Positions 10,090-18,379 of a DNA stretch of 49,350 nucleotides are shown here, in pieces. The stretch is taken from positions 1-49,350 of the forward strand of contig NZ_JOAI01000070.1 of the NCBI RefSeq assembly GCF_000717715.1. Direction: 5' to 3'. Numbering within the stretch: position 1 is the first letter of the stretch; each line of letters begins with the position of its first letter. Position numbers and translations under genes: made by a program. The notes beneath the pieces were generated by a model that saw nothing but the letters and a program-made list of their open reading frames with translations, was not told where the DNA came from and ran no database searches. The DNA is from Streptomyces sp. NRRL B-24484. GTDB lineage: Bacteria > Actinomycetota > Actinomycetes > Streptomycetales > Streptomycetaceae.

Positions 10090-11013
10090 TTACCGGGCTG
10101 ACGTGGCCGCTGTGTCGGGATTGTGGACGTGCTGGGTGAGGAAGAGGGCTGCCCGGTCCAGCGCCTGGTCGGCCTCGTCGAGAACGCCGGCGAAGGACTG
10201 GAACACGTGGGGTACGTCGGCGGTGATGTCGAGGATGACGTCCACTCCGGCTGCACGGGCGCGGGCGGCCACGCGGGTGGAGTCATCCAGGAGCACTTCG
10301 TTGGTGCCCGCCTGGAGGAGCATCGGCGGGAAGCCTGTCAGGTCGGCGAGGACGGCGGGGCTGAGCGTGGGCTGGTGCGGGTCGGCTCCCGCCAGGTACA
10401 TGTCCCCGGTGTGTCCCAGGCTCTCGCGGGTGAAGAACGGGTCGATGCCCGCCTTGGTGTCCATGCTCTCGCCCGTCCGGGTGGCGTCGAGGCCGGGGGA
10501 GAAGGCCACGATGGCGGCGGGCACCGGGAGGCCGGCGTCGCGGGCGGCGAGGCAGGTGGTGACGGTGAGGCCGCCGCCGGCGGAGTCCCCGGCGAACGCG
10601 ATGGTCGAAGGGTCCTCGCCGCTGTCGAGGAGGGCGCGGTAGGCGCTCAGTGTGTCTTCGATCGCGGCCGGGAACGGGTGCTCGGGGGCGAGCCGGTAGT
10701 CCAGCGAGTACGACCTGAAGCCGGTCTTGGCCGCGAGGTGACCCGTCAGTGACAGTGCGGTCTCGGGGGAGCCGAACACGTAGCCGCCGCCGTGGAAGTA
10801 CAGGATCGTCCCGGTGTGCGGGCCGTTGTCCGGCTCGATGTGCAGTGAGGGCCGGCCGCCGAGCGTCGTCTGCGTGATGCGGATGCCGTCCGGGACGGCC
10901 ATCTGGGCCATCATCGCCTTGAATCCGGCTCGGATCGCCTCGACCGACTGGGGACCCTCGGGTCGGGGCTGCCGCAGCATCGCGTTGACCTGCGCGCGCT
11001 GTTCCTTGCTCAT
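10090..11013 (-). CDS. HSL-family alpha/beta hydrolase (esterase)
   Basis: 307 residues. Hormone-sensitive-lipase (type IV) signatures: oxyanion-hole motif YFHGGGYVFGS, then YRLAPEHPFPAAIEDTL, nucleophile elbow GDSAGGGL (Ser), an acidic residue after LLQAGTNEVLLDDS, and His in DVPHVFQSF. These cytoplasmic esterases hydrolyse short-chain acyl esters. The gene is divergent from a MarR regulator across a 69-base gap containing duplicated palindromic operators, so it is the obvious regulatory target. Start ATG at 11013 is preceded by a short AG-rich segment. Confidence 0.92.
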   Translation of the reverse strand: MSKEQRAQVNAMLRQPRPEGPQSVEAIRAGFKAMMAQMAVPDGIRITQTTLGGRPSLHIEPDNGPHTGTILYFHGGGYVFGSPETALSLTGHLAAKTGFRSYSLDYRLAPEHPFPAAIEDTLSAYRALLDSGEDPSTIAFAGDSAGGGLTVTTCLAARDAGLPVPAAIVAFSPGLDATRTGESMDTKAGIDPFFTRESLGHTGDMYLAGADPHQPTLSPAVLADLTGFPPMLLQAGTNEVLLDDSTRVAARARAAGVDVILDITADVPHVFQSFAGVLDEADQALDRAALFLTQHVHNPDTAATSAR

Positions 11014-11051
11014 GTGTGTGCTCCTGCTGTAAGTAACTTCCTAGGCACTAT

Positions 11052-11089
11052 ATGCCGCGGCATTTAATGTAGACTATATGCCGTGGCAT
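11052..11089. promoter_or_regulatory. Duplicated MarR-type operator
   Basis: The perfect palindrome ATGCCGCGGCAT (11052-11063) recurs 26 bases downstream as ATGCCGTGGCAT (11078-11089). Flanking bases are also repeated (ACTAT before, YTAA after), giving a direct repeat of about 21 bases. The first copy lies in the intergenic gap; the second overlaps the GTG start codon (11083) of the MarR gene. This arrangement suits autorepression together with control of the divergent esterase. Confidence 0.75.
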
Positions 11090-11559
11090 CTAAAGCAGGC
11101 GATGAGACGGTCGATCTCCCGGGCTTCTTCGCCGACCTCGTCCGATGCGAGACGCGTCTGTACAACGCCCTCAGCGACCGTCTTCGAGAGCGGCACGGGA
11201 TCGTCACATCGCAGTTCGAATTCCTGCGCTACCTCCGCGACCGTCCCGGATCCCGGGTGGCAGACCTGGCCGCCGAGTTCGCCGTCGGCATCGGGGCCAC
11301 CAGCAAGGGCATCGACCGCCTGGAGAGACAGGGATGGGTTGCCCGTCGGCCGAATCCGTCCGATCGCCGGTCGTCGCTGCTGGCCCTGACCGGCGACGGC
11401 CTGCAGTTGGTCGACGCGGCAGAACGGACCTTCACCGAGCGGTTGGCCGAGTTGATCCCGGATGCGCTCAAGGCGTCGCCCTTCACGGCCGCAGCGCAGG
11501 CCCTCTCGGAGCTGCGTTCCCTCCTGGAACGCGACCAGATCGGCACACCCACAGGCTGA
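11083..11559 (+). CDS. MarR-family transcriptional regulator
   Basis: 158 residues from GTG 11083. An ATG at 11078 is out of frame. The winged helix-turn-helix spans about residues 35-105: TSQFEFLRYLRDRPGSRVADLAAEF, recognition region GATSKGIDRLERQGWVARRPNPSDRRSSLLALTGDG, where the DRR of the wing is diagnostic. Flanking N- and C-terminal helices form the dimer interface. It probably represses itself and the divergent esterase through the duplicated palindrome at its own start and releases DNA on binding a small, perhaps phenolic, ligand; the ligand is not predictable. Confidence 0.92.
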   Translation: MASKAGDETVDLPGFFADLVRCETRLYNALSDRLRERHGIVTSQFEFLRYLRDRPGSRVADLAAEFAVGIGATSKGIDRLERQGWVARRPNPSDRRSSLLALTGDGLQLVDAAERTFTERLAELIPDALKASPFTAAAQALSELRSLLERDQIGTPTG

Positions 11560-11818
11560 CGCGTTTCACAACCCGGTCGAACCGGCCACGTCGTGGTCAA
11601 CCCCGGGCATCATCAGGGTCCGCCCCGGACTGACGCCTCTTCGCTGTCCGCAGCTTCTGGCCGTAGGCCGGGACGCGCGCTCATGCTTTCCGGCCTGGCT
11701 TCCGGGGCAGCCCACCCGCCAAACCGTGACGACCAGCCGACCTCACACACCGTCACCCGCTACCCAATGGCCGATCACGAGAATGGCGAAACTCCAGTCG
11801 TACCCGCTGTCGCGTCAT
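11560..11818. other. Intergenic gap between MarR gene and integrase
   Basis: 259 bases with no recognisable gene, tRNA or clear attachment site. Composition is slightly less biased than the coding DNA around it, consistent with a junction of acquired DNA. Confidence 0.3.
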
Positions 11819-12784
11819 TCAGCGCCGGCTGTCGCCGGGGGCAAGCAGGCTGGTGACCTCGGCGATGGCCTCGGCGGACGGCTTGAAGTACCGGCGGACG
11901 TTCTCCGCCTTCTTGTGCCGGGACTTGGCCATCAGCATCAGCTCGGAGGCGCCCTGCTCGCCAAGGCGGGTCAGGGAGGAGTGGCGGTACTCGTGCAGGT
12001 CCCAACCGGTGCCCGGCCCGGCGAGGGCGGTGTGCCGGTCGAGCAGCGCGCGGGCCTGGCCGTACGAGAGGCGGGCCAGCCCGGTGTTCGGGCAGACGTC
12101 GCGCGGGGAAAGCACCTTGCCGGGGCCGGGGCGGCGGTGGGTGACGAACACCGGGCCGCGGGTACGGCCCTTGAGCAGGCGGGGCAGCAGCCGGGCGGTG
12201 CCGGCGTCCCAGAACACCGTCTCCAGCACGTAGTCGGCACACGGGGGGCGGCGGACCTTCGGCTGGGCGCCCTTGGACTTCACCGGGCAGCGGCGGCCGG
12301 CCAGGTCCAGCTCCTCGATGTTGACATCCAGGATCTCCTCGGAGCGGGCGCACGTCTCGTAGAGCATCCGCCACAGCGTCTTCTCCCGCAGGTGGACGTC
12401 CCGGCGGGCGATCAGCCGGTCGATCGCCATCTTCGAGCGCACCGGGGTGTCGGAGTCCGGCGGCGGCAGCCGCTTCGCCCAGGCGGGGACCACCGGCCCG
12501 TCGTAGCCGCGCTCGGCGCACCAGCCGGTCCAGGAGAGGACCGCGCCGCGGCGAGCGTTCCAGGTGTTCACCGCCGAGCTGCCCCAGAGCAGTTCCAGCG
12601 CGCCGCCGACCTCGTCGTCGGCGACCGCGGAGAGCTGGCGGGCCTCGCCCAGGTGCTCGGCGGTCTTCCCGACCGCGATGCCGTAGTTCCGGACAGTGTT
12701 CGGGTTGGTGAGCGAGTCGAGGAAGGCGTCGGCCGCCGTCCGGACCGTCAGCGCCTTCCCGGTCGGCAGCAACAGGATGGGCAC
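11819..12784 (-). CDS. Lone tyrosine recombinase (site-specific integrase)
   Basis: 321 residues from a GTG at 12784. An N-terminal SAM-like core-binding domain (about 1-110) precedes the catalytic domain. Catalytic residues seen: Arg in [11 protein letters not shown], His-x-x-Arg in DLHEYRHSS, a second His in KSRHKKAE, and the nucleophile Tyr in VRRYFKPS near the C-terminus. No excisionase, replication or transfer genes adjoin, so this is either a solitary recombinase, of which Streptomyces has several conserved examples, or a relic of an integrative element. The Tn3 relic 2 kb away supports a mobile-DNA hotspot. Confidence 0.87.
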   Translation of the reverse strand: MPILLLPTGKALTVRTAADAFLDSLTNPNTVRNYGIAVGKTAEHLGEARQLSAVADDEVGGALELLWGSSAVNTWNARRGAVLSWTGWCAERGYDGPVVPAWAKRLPPPDSDTPVRSKMAIDRLIARRDVHLREKTLWRMLYETCARSEEILDVNIEELDLAGRRCPVKSKGAQPKVRRPPCADYVLETVFWDAGTARLLPRLLKGRTRGPVFVTHRRPGPGKVLSPRDVCPNTGLARLSYGQARALLDRHTALAGPGTGWDLHEYRHSSLTRLGEQGASELMLMAKSRHKKAENVRRYFKPSAEAIAEVTSLLAPGDSRR

Positions 12785-12999
12785 CGGCTTCCCCTTGCCA
12801 CAGATAACAGGTCCGCTTCGCGCAGCGGCCCGGCGGCGTCGCCGCAGGTCGCGATCGGCGATGCCGCAGATATTAGGGCGTTATCTATGGAACGACGTCA
12901 CCACCGCTCCGGCGCCAACGACCCGTCAGGCGCCCACCAGCAGCGATCCGGGCCTAGCGCCGGTTTTCGCTCCGATGTTCCTCAGCCCCCGTTCTCCGC
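12785..12999. other. Upstream region of integrase with AGATA-type repeats
   Basis: AGATAAC at 12802-12808 is repeated inverted as GTTATCT at 12880-12886, and AGATA (12868-12872) pairs with TATCT (12882-12886) around a nine-base spacer. These A/T-richer motifs stand out in GC-rich DNA and could be recombinase core or arm sites. No gene is evident. Confidence 0.35.
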
Positions 13000-13995
13000 T
13001 CAGCCACCCACAGCGGCGGCCGCCGCGAGCAGGGTGTCCGCGGCCGCCGTGCGGGCGTACAGCACGGCGCGGCCGGCGCGGTGGGCCGTGGTCAGGCCGG
13101 CGGCGCGCAGCGCGGTCAGGTTCTCGGAGACCGCGGCCGGCGACAGGCCGGTGCGGCGGGCCAGTTCGGTGGTCGACGCGGGGGAGTCCAGCTCGGCCAG
13201 CAGCCGGGCGCGGGTACGGCCCAGCACGGCCGCCAGCGCCTCGCCCCCGCCACCGGACGGTGCCTCCCAGAGCGAGCCGATCCCCCGGGCGGGGTAGGCG
13301 AGTTGCGGCGGGTCCGGTGGCGTCACCCGGGTGAACGGGACGGGGCCGGTGAAGACCGACGGGATCAGCAGCAGCCCGTGACCGGCCGTCGGCCGGGAGA
13401 GCGAGCTCGACCGGCGCAGCAGCCGCAGGGTGTCCTCGTCCCACCGCACCGAGGCGTGCAGCCCGCCCAGCAGGTGCGCCGCGCCGCGCTCCGCGACCTG
13501 CCGGGCCCGGTGCGCCACGTCCGCGTCCAGCACGGCCCGGATCCGCGCCCAGTACGGGGCGAGCGCCAGCTCCCAGTACAGCCGGATCTCCTCGGCAACC
13601 CCCGCGAGCCGGGCCTCCGGCCGGGCGTACAGCGCCTCGGTGCGCGGCCCGAGCCCGCCCTGCTCGCGGCGCAGCCGGTCCAGGTCGCGGCGGACCCGCT
13701 CCGGCGGGGTGGCCAGGATGCCGTCCACCTCCTCGGCGAGCTCGGCGACCGGCGCCGCGGGCGTCGGATTGAGGAAGTCCGGCACGTACCCCGACGGCTG
13801 CACCAACTCGGCGAGCCGGCCCCGGTCCAGACCCGCCGCCGCCAGCCGCGGCCGCACCTGCTCGGCCCACCGCCGGTGCACCGGATGCACCACCCCCGAC
13901 CGCAGCAGCCGCAGGCTCGGACCGACCTCCCACATCGGCGACACGGCGAACCGCATCTGCGCCAGGTCCCGCACCGAGAAGACCAGCTCCGCCAC
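13000..13995 (-). CDS. ArsR-like winged-helix regulator (DUF5937 type)
   Basis: 331 residues from a GTG at 13995. The N-terminal 240 residues form a conserved actinobacterial domain of unknown function (opening LVFSVRDLAQMRFAVSPMWE) and the C-terminal 80 residues a winged helix: RTRARLLAELDSPASTTELARRTGLSPAAVSENLTALRAAGL. The arrangement, ligand domain first and HTH last, is typical of this family. It is divergent from the aldo/keto reductase across 62 bases, which suggests local control of that gene. The effector is unknown. Confidence 0.85.
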   Translation of the reverse strand: MAELVFSVRDLAQMRFAVSPMWEVGPSLRLLRSGVVHPVHRRWAEQVRPRLAAAGLDRGRLAELVQPSGYVPDFLNPTPAAPVAELAEEVDGILATPPERVRRDLDRLRREQGGLGPRTEALYARPEARLAGVAEEIRLYWELALAPYWARIRAVLDADVAHRARQVAERGAAHLLGGLHASVRWDEDTLRLLRRSSSLSRPTAGHGLLLIPSVFTGPVPFTRVTPPDPPQLAYPARGIGSLWEAPSGGGGEALAAVLGRTRARLLAELDSPASTTELARRTGLSPAAVSENLTALRAAGLTTAHRAGRAVLYARTAAADTLLAAAAAVGG

Positions 13996-14057
13996 CCGCG
14001 CCCCCGCCCGGATTCGCCCCTGCCCGAATCACTGGCGGCCACTCTACGGCCCCGCCG

Positions 14058-14978
14058 ATGATGCCGCGCATGACCTCACAGACCATCACCGCGGCGGCGG
14101 CCGGCACCTGGACGCTCGGCGACCTGACCGTCAACCGGCTCGGCTTCGGCGCCATGCGCCTGCCGCAGACCGGCCCGGCCCTGGTGCGCAGCGCCGTGCC
14201 CCGCGACCGCGGGCAGGCGATCGCCGTGCTGCGCCGCGCCGTCGACCTCGGCGTCGACCACATCGACACCGCCGCCTTCTACTTCTCCCCGCTGCGCTCC
14301 GCCAACGAGCTGATCAACCGCGCCCTGGCGCCCTACCCGGACGGGCTGGTCATCGCCACCAAGGTCGGCCCCGGCCGGGACCGCTCGGGCCGCTGGCTGC
14401 CGCACGCCACCCCCGAGCAGCTGCGCGGCCAGGTCGAGGAGAACCTGCGCCAGCTCGGCCGCGACCACCTCGACCTGGTCAACCTGCGGGTCGTCGGCAC
14501 CGACCCGGTCGCCGACCGCTTCGGCGCCCTCGCCGAACTCCGCGAGGCCGGGCTGATCCGCCACCTCGGCCTCTCCAACGTCACCGCCGACCACCTCGCC
14601 GAGGCCTCGGCGATCGCCCCGGTGGTCTGCGTGCAGAACCCGTACGGCATCGGCGGCCCGCCCGAGCAGGACGCGCTGCTCCGCGCCTGCGGCGAGCGGG
14701 GCGCCGCCTTCGTCCCGTTCTACGCGATCGCCGGCCCCGGACGGCAGGCCGGCACCACCGGGGAGGAGCCGCCGGAGGTGCTCGCCGTCGCCCGCCGCCA
14801 CGGCGCGAGCCCCGCCCAGGTCCGGATCGCCTGGACGCTGCACCGCGGCCCGCACGTGCTCGCCATCCCCGGCACCGGCGACCCGGACCACCTGACCGCC
14901 AACGTGGCCGCCGCCGCGCTCCGGCTCACCGCCGAGGACCTGGCCGTCCTCGGCGCCCTCCACCACCGGGAGGGCTGA
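14058..14978 (+). CDS. Aldo/keto reductase
   Basis: 306 residues if the first ATG (14058) is used; the third in-frame ATG at 14070 (MTSQTITA) is equally likely, and none has a clear ribosome site. TIM-barrel signatures: LGFGAMRLP, VDHIDTAAFY (Asp/Tyr of the catalytic tetrad), VIATKVG (Lys), and SNVTADHL. The usual catalytic His is replaced by Asn in DLVNLRVVG, as in a known subset of bacterial members. It binds NADP(H) through the C-terminal segment containing AIPGTGDPDHL. Substrate unknown. Divergent from the ArsR-like regulator. Confidence 0.9.
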   Translation: MMPRMTSQTITAAAAGTWTLGDLTVNRLGFGAMRLPQTGPALVRSAVPRDRGQAIAVLRRAVDLGVDHIDTAAFYFSPLRSANELINRALAPYPDGLVIATKVGPGRDRSGRWLPHATPEQLRGQVEENLRQLGRDHLDLVNLRVVGTDPVADRFGALAELREAGLIRHLGLSNVTADHLAEASAIAPVVCVQNPYGIGGPPEQDALLRACGERGAAFVPFYAIAGPGRQAGTTGEEPPEVLAVARRHGASPAQVRIAWTLHRGPHVLAIPGTGDPDHLTANVAAAALRLTAEDLAVLGALHHREG

Positions 14979-15008
14979 GGCGTGCCGGGGCAAGGGCCCA
15001 CCGCGGGT

Positions 15009-15043
15009 GGCAGGATGCTTGCGACAGTCGTCGTTCGGGCCAC
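15009..15043 (+). promoter_or_regulatory. Putative GapR box upstream of gapR
   Basis: This 35-base segment matches 25 of 35 positions, without gaps, the segment at 16143-16177 upstream of gap. Shared blocks include CTTGCG near the middle and CGGGCCAC at the end. It starts 86 bases before the gapR start codon. The similarity of the two upstream regions suggests a common operator or promoter. Confidence 0.6.
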
Positions 15044-15094
15044 CCGCGGGGGAGCGGACGACCAGTGGCCGCGCCGTGCGCAGGAGGAGTACCG

Positions 15095-16042
15095 ATGGGT
15101 CGCCGGAACCACCAGGTCGCGGTGCTGGTGCTGGAGGGCGCGAAGCCGCTCGACGTGGGCATCCCCGCCCAGGTCTTCTCCAACCGGCCGAGCATGCCCT
15201 ACGACGTGCGGGTCTGTGGAGCCGCACCGGGGCTGGTGACCGGCGGCGACGGCCTCTCGTACCACGTGGCGGACGGACTGGAGGCCTTCGAGCAGGCCGA
15301 CACCGTCTTCATCCCCGGCTACCGCGAGCCGGCCACCACCGAGCCGCCGGCCGCGGTCGTCGCCGCGCTGACCGCCGCCCACGCCCGCGGCACCAGGCTC
15401 GCCGCGATCTCGACCGGCGCCTTCGCCCTCGCCGCGACCGGCCTCCTCGACGGCAAGCGGGCCACCACCCACTGGCACTACACCCGGGCCCTCGCCGAGC
15501 GGCACCCGCTGGTGCGGGTGGACGCCAACGTGCTGTTCGTCGACGAGGGCGACGTGCTCACCTCGGCGGGCGCCGCCTCCGGCATCGACCTGTGCCTGCA
15601 CCTGCTCCGCCGCGACCACGGCGTGGGCCTCTCCAACCACGTGGCACGGCGGCTGGTGGCGGCGCCCTACCGCAGCGGCGGGCAGGCGCAGTACGTGCCG
15701 CGGAGCGTCCCCGAACCGCTCGGCGACCTGTTCGCGGGCACCCGCGAGTGGGCCCTCGCCCACCTCGCCGAACCGCTGACCCTGGAGGACCTGGCCCGCA
15801 ACGCCCAGGTATCGGCCCGCACCTTCTCCCGGCGCTTCGTGGAGGACACCGGCTACACGCCGATGCAGTGGGTGCTGCGGGCCCGCGTCGACCTGGCGCG
15901 CGAGCTGCTCGAACGCACCGACCTCGGGGTCGAGCAGATCGCCGACCGGGTCGGCCTCGGCACCGGCGCCAACCTGCGCCTGCACTTCCACCGGATCCTC
16001 GGCACCTCCCCGACGGAGTACCGCCACACCTTCTCGGCCTGA
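15095..16042 (+). CDS. gapR: GapR-type AraC/GlxA-family activator of gap
   Basis: 315 residues; ATG 15095 is preceded by AGGAGGAG. The N-terminal half is a DJ-1/PfpI-like sensor domain (VAVLVLEGAKPLDVGIPAQVF, FIPGYREP, the ISTGAFALAATGLLDGKRATTHW segment with Ser/Thr in place of the catalytic Cys). The C-terminal half has two AraC HTHs (PLTLEDLARNAQVSARTFSRRF and GVEQIADRVGLGTGANLRLHFHR). In Streptomyces aureofaciens an AraC/XylS-type protein, GapR, encoded directly upstream of gap, is needed for gap expression. Gene order, family and shared upstream motif agree with that here, so I assign gapR. Confidence 0.85.
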   Translation: MGRRNHQVAVLVLEGAKPLDVGIPAQVFSNRPSMPYDVRVCGAAPGLVTGGDGLSYHVADGLEAFEQADTVFIPGYREPATTEPPAAVVAALTAAHARGTRLAAISTGAFALAATGLLDGKRATTHWHYTRALAERHPLVRVDANVLFVDEGDVLTSAGAASGIDLCLHLLRRDHGVGLSNHVARRLVAAPYRSGGQAQYVPRSVPEPLGDLFAGTREWALAHLAEPLTLEDLARNAQVSARTFSRRFVEDTGYTPMQWVLRARVDLARELLERTDLGVEQIADRVGLGTGANLRLHFHRILGTSPTEYRHTFSA

Positions 16043-16108
16043 CGGCTCCTCGGCCCGGCGGCCGGATCCGGGCACGACGGGCGCTGCCGCAGGTCCCGCC
16101 GGCCGGGG

Positions 16109-16177
16109 TGGCGAGATCCTTGCGAGCGTTGGCGAAGGATCTGGCGAGATCCTTGCGCACGCTGTCATCCGGGCCAC
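16109..16177 (+). promoter_or_regulatory. gap upstream control region with direct and inverted repeats
   Basis: TGGCGAGATCCTTGCG occurs at 16109-16124 and again, exactly, at 16142-16157 (33-base period, about three helical turns). Between them lies the inverted form GCGAAGGATC (16132-16141). The second copy begins the 35-base segment shared with the gapR upstream region. Paired direct repeats on one face of the helix are typical of AraC-family activator sites. The transcription start is not evident from sequence. Confidence 0.65.
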
Positions 16178-16236
16178 TGTCCGGCGGTGGCCGCGACGCC
16201 GACCATGGTTGCGGGACGACTTCGAGAGGAACCTCC

Positions 16237-17235
16237 ATGACCCGCATCGCCGTCAACGGATTCGGCCGCATCGGACGCAACACCCTGCGCGCCCTGCTGG
16301 AACGCGACAGCAAGCTGGAGGTCGTCGCCATCAACGACCTCACCGCCCCGGACGCGCTCGCCCACCTGCTCAAGTACGACAGTGCGCTCGGCCGGTTCGG
16401 CCGCTCCGTCGAGATCGACGGCACCGACCTGGTCGTCGACGGCCGCCGGATCAAGGTGCTCGCCGAGCGCGAGCCGGCCAACCTGCCGTGGGCCGAGCTC
16501 GGAGTCGACATCGTGCTGGAGGCCACCGGCCGCTTCACCGCCGCGGACGCCGCCCGCGCCCACATCACGGCCGGTGCCCGCCGCGTGCTGGTCAGCGCCC
16601 CCTCCGACGGCGCCGACGTCACCCTCGCCTACGGCGTGAACACCGACGCCTACGACCCGGCGCGGCACGTCATCGTCTCGAACGCCTCGTGCACCACCAA
16701 CGCGCTGGCCCCGCTGGCCTCCGTCCTCGACGACCTGGCCGGCATCGAGCACGGCTTCATGACCACCGTGCACGCCTACACCCAGGAGCAGAACCTCCAG
16801 GACGGCCCGCACCGCGACCTGCGCCGCGCCCGCGCCGCCGGCGTGAACATCGTGCCGACCACCACCGGCGCCGCCAAGGCGATCGGCCTGGTGCTGCCGC
16901 AGCTCGACGGCAAGCTCTCCGGCGACTCGATCCGCGTGCCCGTCCCGGTCGGCTCGATCGTCGAGCTGAACACCACGGTCTCCCGCGAGGTCACCCGCGA
17001 GGAGGTGCTCGCCGCCTACCGCGCCGCCGCCGACGGCCCGCTCAAGGGCATCCTCGACTACGCCGACGAGCCGCTGGTCTCCGGCGACATCACCGGCCAG
17101 CCGGCCTCGTCCATCTTCGACGCCGCCCTCACCCGGGTCGACGGCAAGCACGTGAAGGTGGTCGCCTGGTACGACAACGAGTGGGGCTTCTCCAACCGCG
17201 TCATCGACACCCTCGAACTGCTCGCGGAGAACTGA
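16237..17235 (+). CDS. gap: Glyceraldehyde-3-phosphate dehydrogenase, type I
   Basis: 332 residues; ATG 16237 with GAGAGGA seven bases upstream. Rossmann start MTRIAVNGFGRIGRNTLRAL, NAD-specific Asp in INDLT, active site SNASCTTNALAP (catalytic Cys), partner His in the following TTVHAYTQ region, phosphate-binding TGAAKAIG, and C-terminal WYDNEWGFSNR. Oxidises glyceraldehyde 3-phosphate to 1,3-bisphosphoglycerate with NAD+ in the cytoplasm. It follows gapR by 194 bases. Unlike many actinobacteria, it is not followed by pgk and tpi here, so it is likely a separately regulated gap copy. Confidence 0.97.
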   Translation: MTRIAVNGFGRIGRNTLRALLERDSKLEVVAINDLTAPDALAHLLKYDSALGRFGRSVEIDGTDLVVDGRRIKVLAEREPANLPWAELGVDIVLEATGRFTAADAARAHITAGARRVLVSAPSDGADVTLAYGVNTDAYDPARHVIVSNASCTTNALAPLASVLDDLAGIEHGFMTTVHAYTQEQNLQDGPHRDLRRARAAGVNIVPTTTGAAKAIGLVLPQLDGKLSGDSIRVPVPVGSIVELNTTVSREVTREEVLAAYRAAADGPLKGILDYADEPLVSGDITGQPASSIFDAALTRVDGKHVKVVAWYDNEWGFSNRVIDTLELLAEN

Positions 17236-17256
17236 GCACCCGCCACGTGCAGCTGC

Positions 17257-17298
17257 GCCCGACGGCGCGGCCGGGTCCGCCCGGCCGCGCCGTCGGGC
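17257..17298 (+). terminator. Perfect 19-bp hairpin after gap
   Basis: Bases 17257-17275 (starting GCCCGACGGCGCGG) are the exact reverse complement of 17280-17298, with a TCCG tetraloop, between convergent gap and the PPOX gene. Confidence 0.88.
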
Positions 17299-17347
17299 GC
17301 TTCGCTCGGTGTCCCGCGGGGTCCCGCTCGGTGTCCCGCGGGTCGGG

Positions 17348-17749
17348 TCAGGTCAGGGTGATCCGGATGCCGACCGTGCCGCGGTCGCCGCGGCGGACCC
17401 GGCTGCCCAGCAGGGTGAGGACGCCGAGCAGGCCGTACTTCTGCCGCAGCAGGGTGCGGTAGGCGGCGGTCCGCTCCGGCGGACAGATCTCGGCGGTGCC
17501 CGGCACCTGCTCACCGGTCGGCCTGCCGCGGACGTCGCAGGGGCCGACCAGCACGTCCGCCCGGTTGCGGATCCGGCGGACCTTCCAGGAGTCGGCGACC
17601 GTCCAGACGCCCAGGGCGTCGCCGTCCCGCACCACCCACACCGGGGTGGGGACCGCCGTGCCGTCCTTCTTGAAGGTGGTGACCAGCAGGTAGCTGCCCG
17701 AGGCGAGACGGACGAGGCGTTCGAGCCGGTCATCCGGCGTGGCGTTCAT
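17348..17749 (-). CDS. PPOX-class F420-dependent oxidoreductase
   Basis: 133 residues from ATG 17749. Split-barrel fold: YLLVTTFKKDGTAVPTPVWVVRDGDALGVWT, then DSWKVRRIRNRADVLVGPCDVRGRPTGEQVPGTAEI and RQKYGLLGVL, which are typical of the pyridoxamine-oxidase-like F420 or FMN group in actinobacteria. Its function probably lies in redox or detoxification reactions; the substrate is unknown. Convergent with gap. Confidence 0.88.
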   Translation of the reverse strand: MNATPDDRLERLVRLASGSYLLVTTFKKDGTAVPTPVWVVRDGDALGVWTVADSWKVRRIRNRADVLVGPCDVRGRPTGEQVPGTAEICPPERTAAYRTLLRQKYGLLGVLTLLGSRVRRGDRGTVGIRITLT

Positions 17750-17785
17750 GCCGCGCAGTCTAGGCCTTGGCCGGCCCGCGGTGGA

Positions 17786-18109
17786 TCACGGTGCCTCGTG
17801 CGGCTCCCGGTCGCCGGCCTCCGGGCCCTCCTCGGGCAGGACGCCGGCGGTCGGCTCGGACCGGCGCGGGCCGGGCACCCGGCCGAGCGCGGAGCGCGTC
17901 GCACCGAAGCCGGTCTCGTGGTCCCACACGTGGGTGCAGCCGGGGCACTGCAGGTGGAGCAGGCTCCCGGTGTTGGAGATCAGGTAGCGCCAGTGCTCGG
18001 AACAGGAGCGGCGCTCCCCGCAGGGCACGCAGTCGCGGGCGTCGTCGCAGTTGGGGCAGGCGATCCACGCGCGGCGACCGATGTCGGCCTGCGGGTCAAT
18101 GGGCAGCAT
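17786..18109 (-). CDS. Small zinc-ribbon hypothetical protein
   Basis: 107 residues. Cysteine pairs CPNC, CVPC, a SCSEHW segment with Cys/His, and CPGC occupy the first 65 residues and suggest two zinc-binding knuckles; the C-terminal 40 residues are charged, Pro-rich and probably disordered. The start (ATG 18109) overlaps the end of the upstream DUF6400 gene by 14 bases, implying co-transcription and translational coupling. I do not know a function for this family. Confidence 0.75.
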   Translation of the reverse strand: MLPIDPQADIGRRAWIACPNCDDARDCVPCGERRSCSEHWRYLISNTGSLLHLQCPGCTHVWDHETGFGATRSALGRVPGPRRSEPTAGVLPEEGPEAGDREPHEAP

Positions 18110-18371
18110 CGGTCCACTCCTCCACGGGCAGCACGCCCGCCGTGACGAGGTCGTCGTAGAGCCGCTGCTGCTCGGCGTCCAGGCCGGAGTACAGCAGGGC
18201 GTGGGCCTCGGCCTCGCGGCGCTCCTCCTCGGCGATGTCCCGGGTGGGCCCGAGCGAGGCGGCGGCCAGCGACCGGCGGCGGATCTCGTCGGCGGTGATG
18301 TCGAAGACGAAGGTGGTCGACGACCCGGGGCGGTCGGCGTCCTCGGTGCGGTGGTGCGACTGCGGAGACAT
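18096..18371 (-). CDS. DUF6400-type small protein
   Basis: 91 residues, acidic and Ala/Glu-rich (TFVFDITADEIRRRSLAAASLGPTRDIAEEERREAEAHALLYSGLDAEQQRLYDDL), mostly helical, resembling small streptomycete proteins annotated DUF6400. No enzymatic motif is seen. It is the first gene of a two-gene operon with the zinc-ribbon protein. A strong sigma-70 promoter lies so close that the transcript should be leaderless. Confidence 0.75.
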   Translation of the reverse strand: MSPQSHHRTEDADRPGSSTTFVFDITADEIRRRSLAAASLGPTRDIAEEERREAEAHALLYSGLDAEQQRLYDDLVTAGVLPVEEWTDAAH

Positions 18372-18379
18372 GCCAGCAG

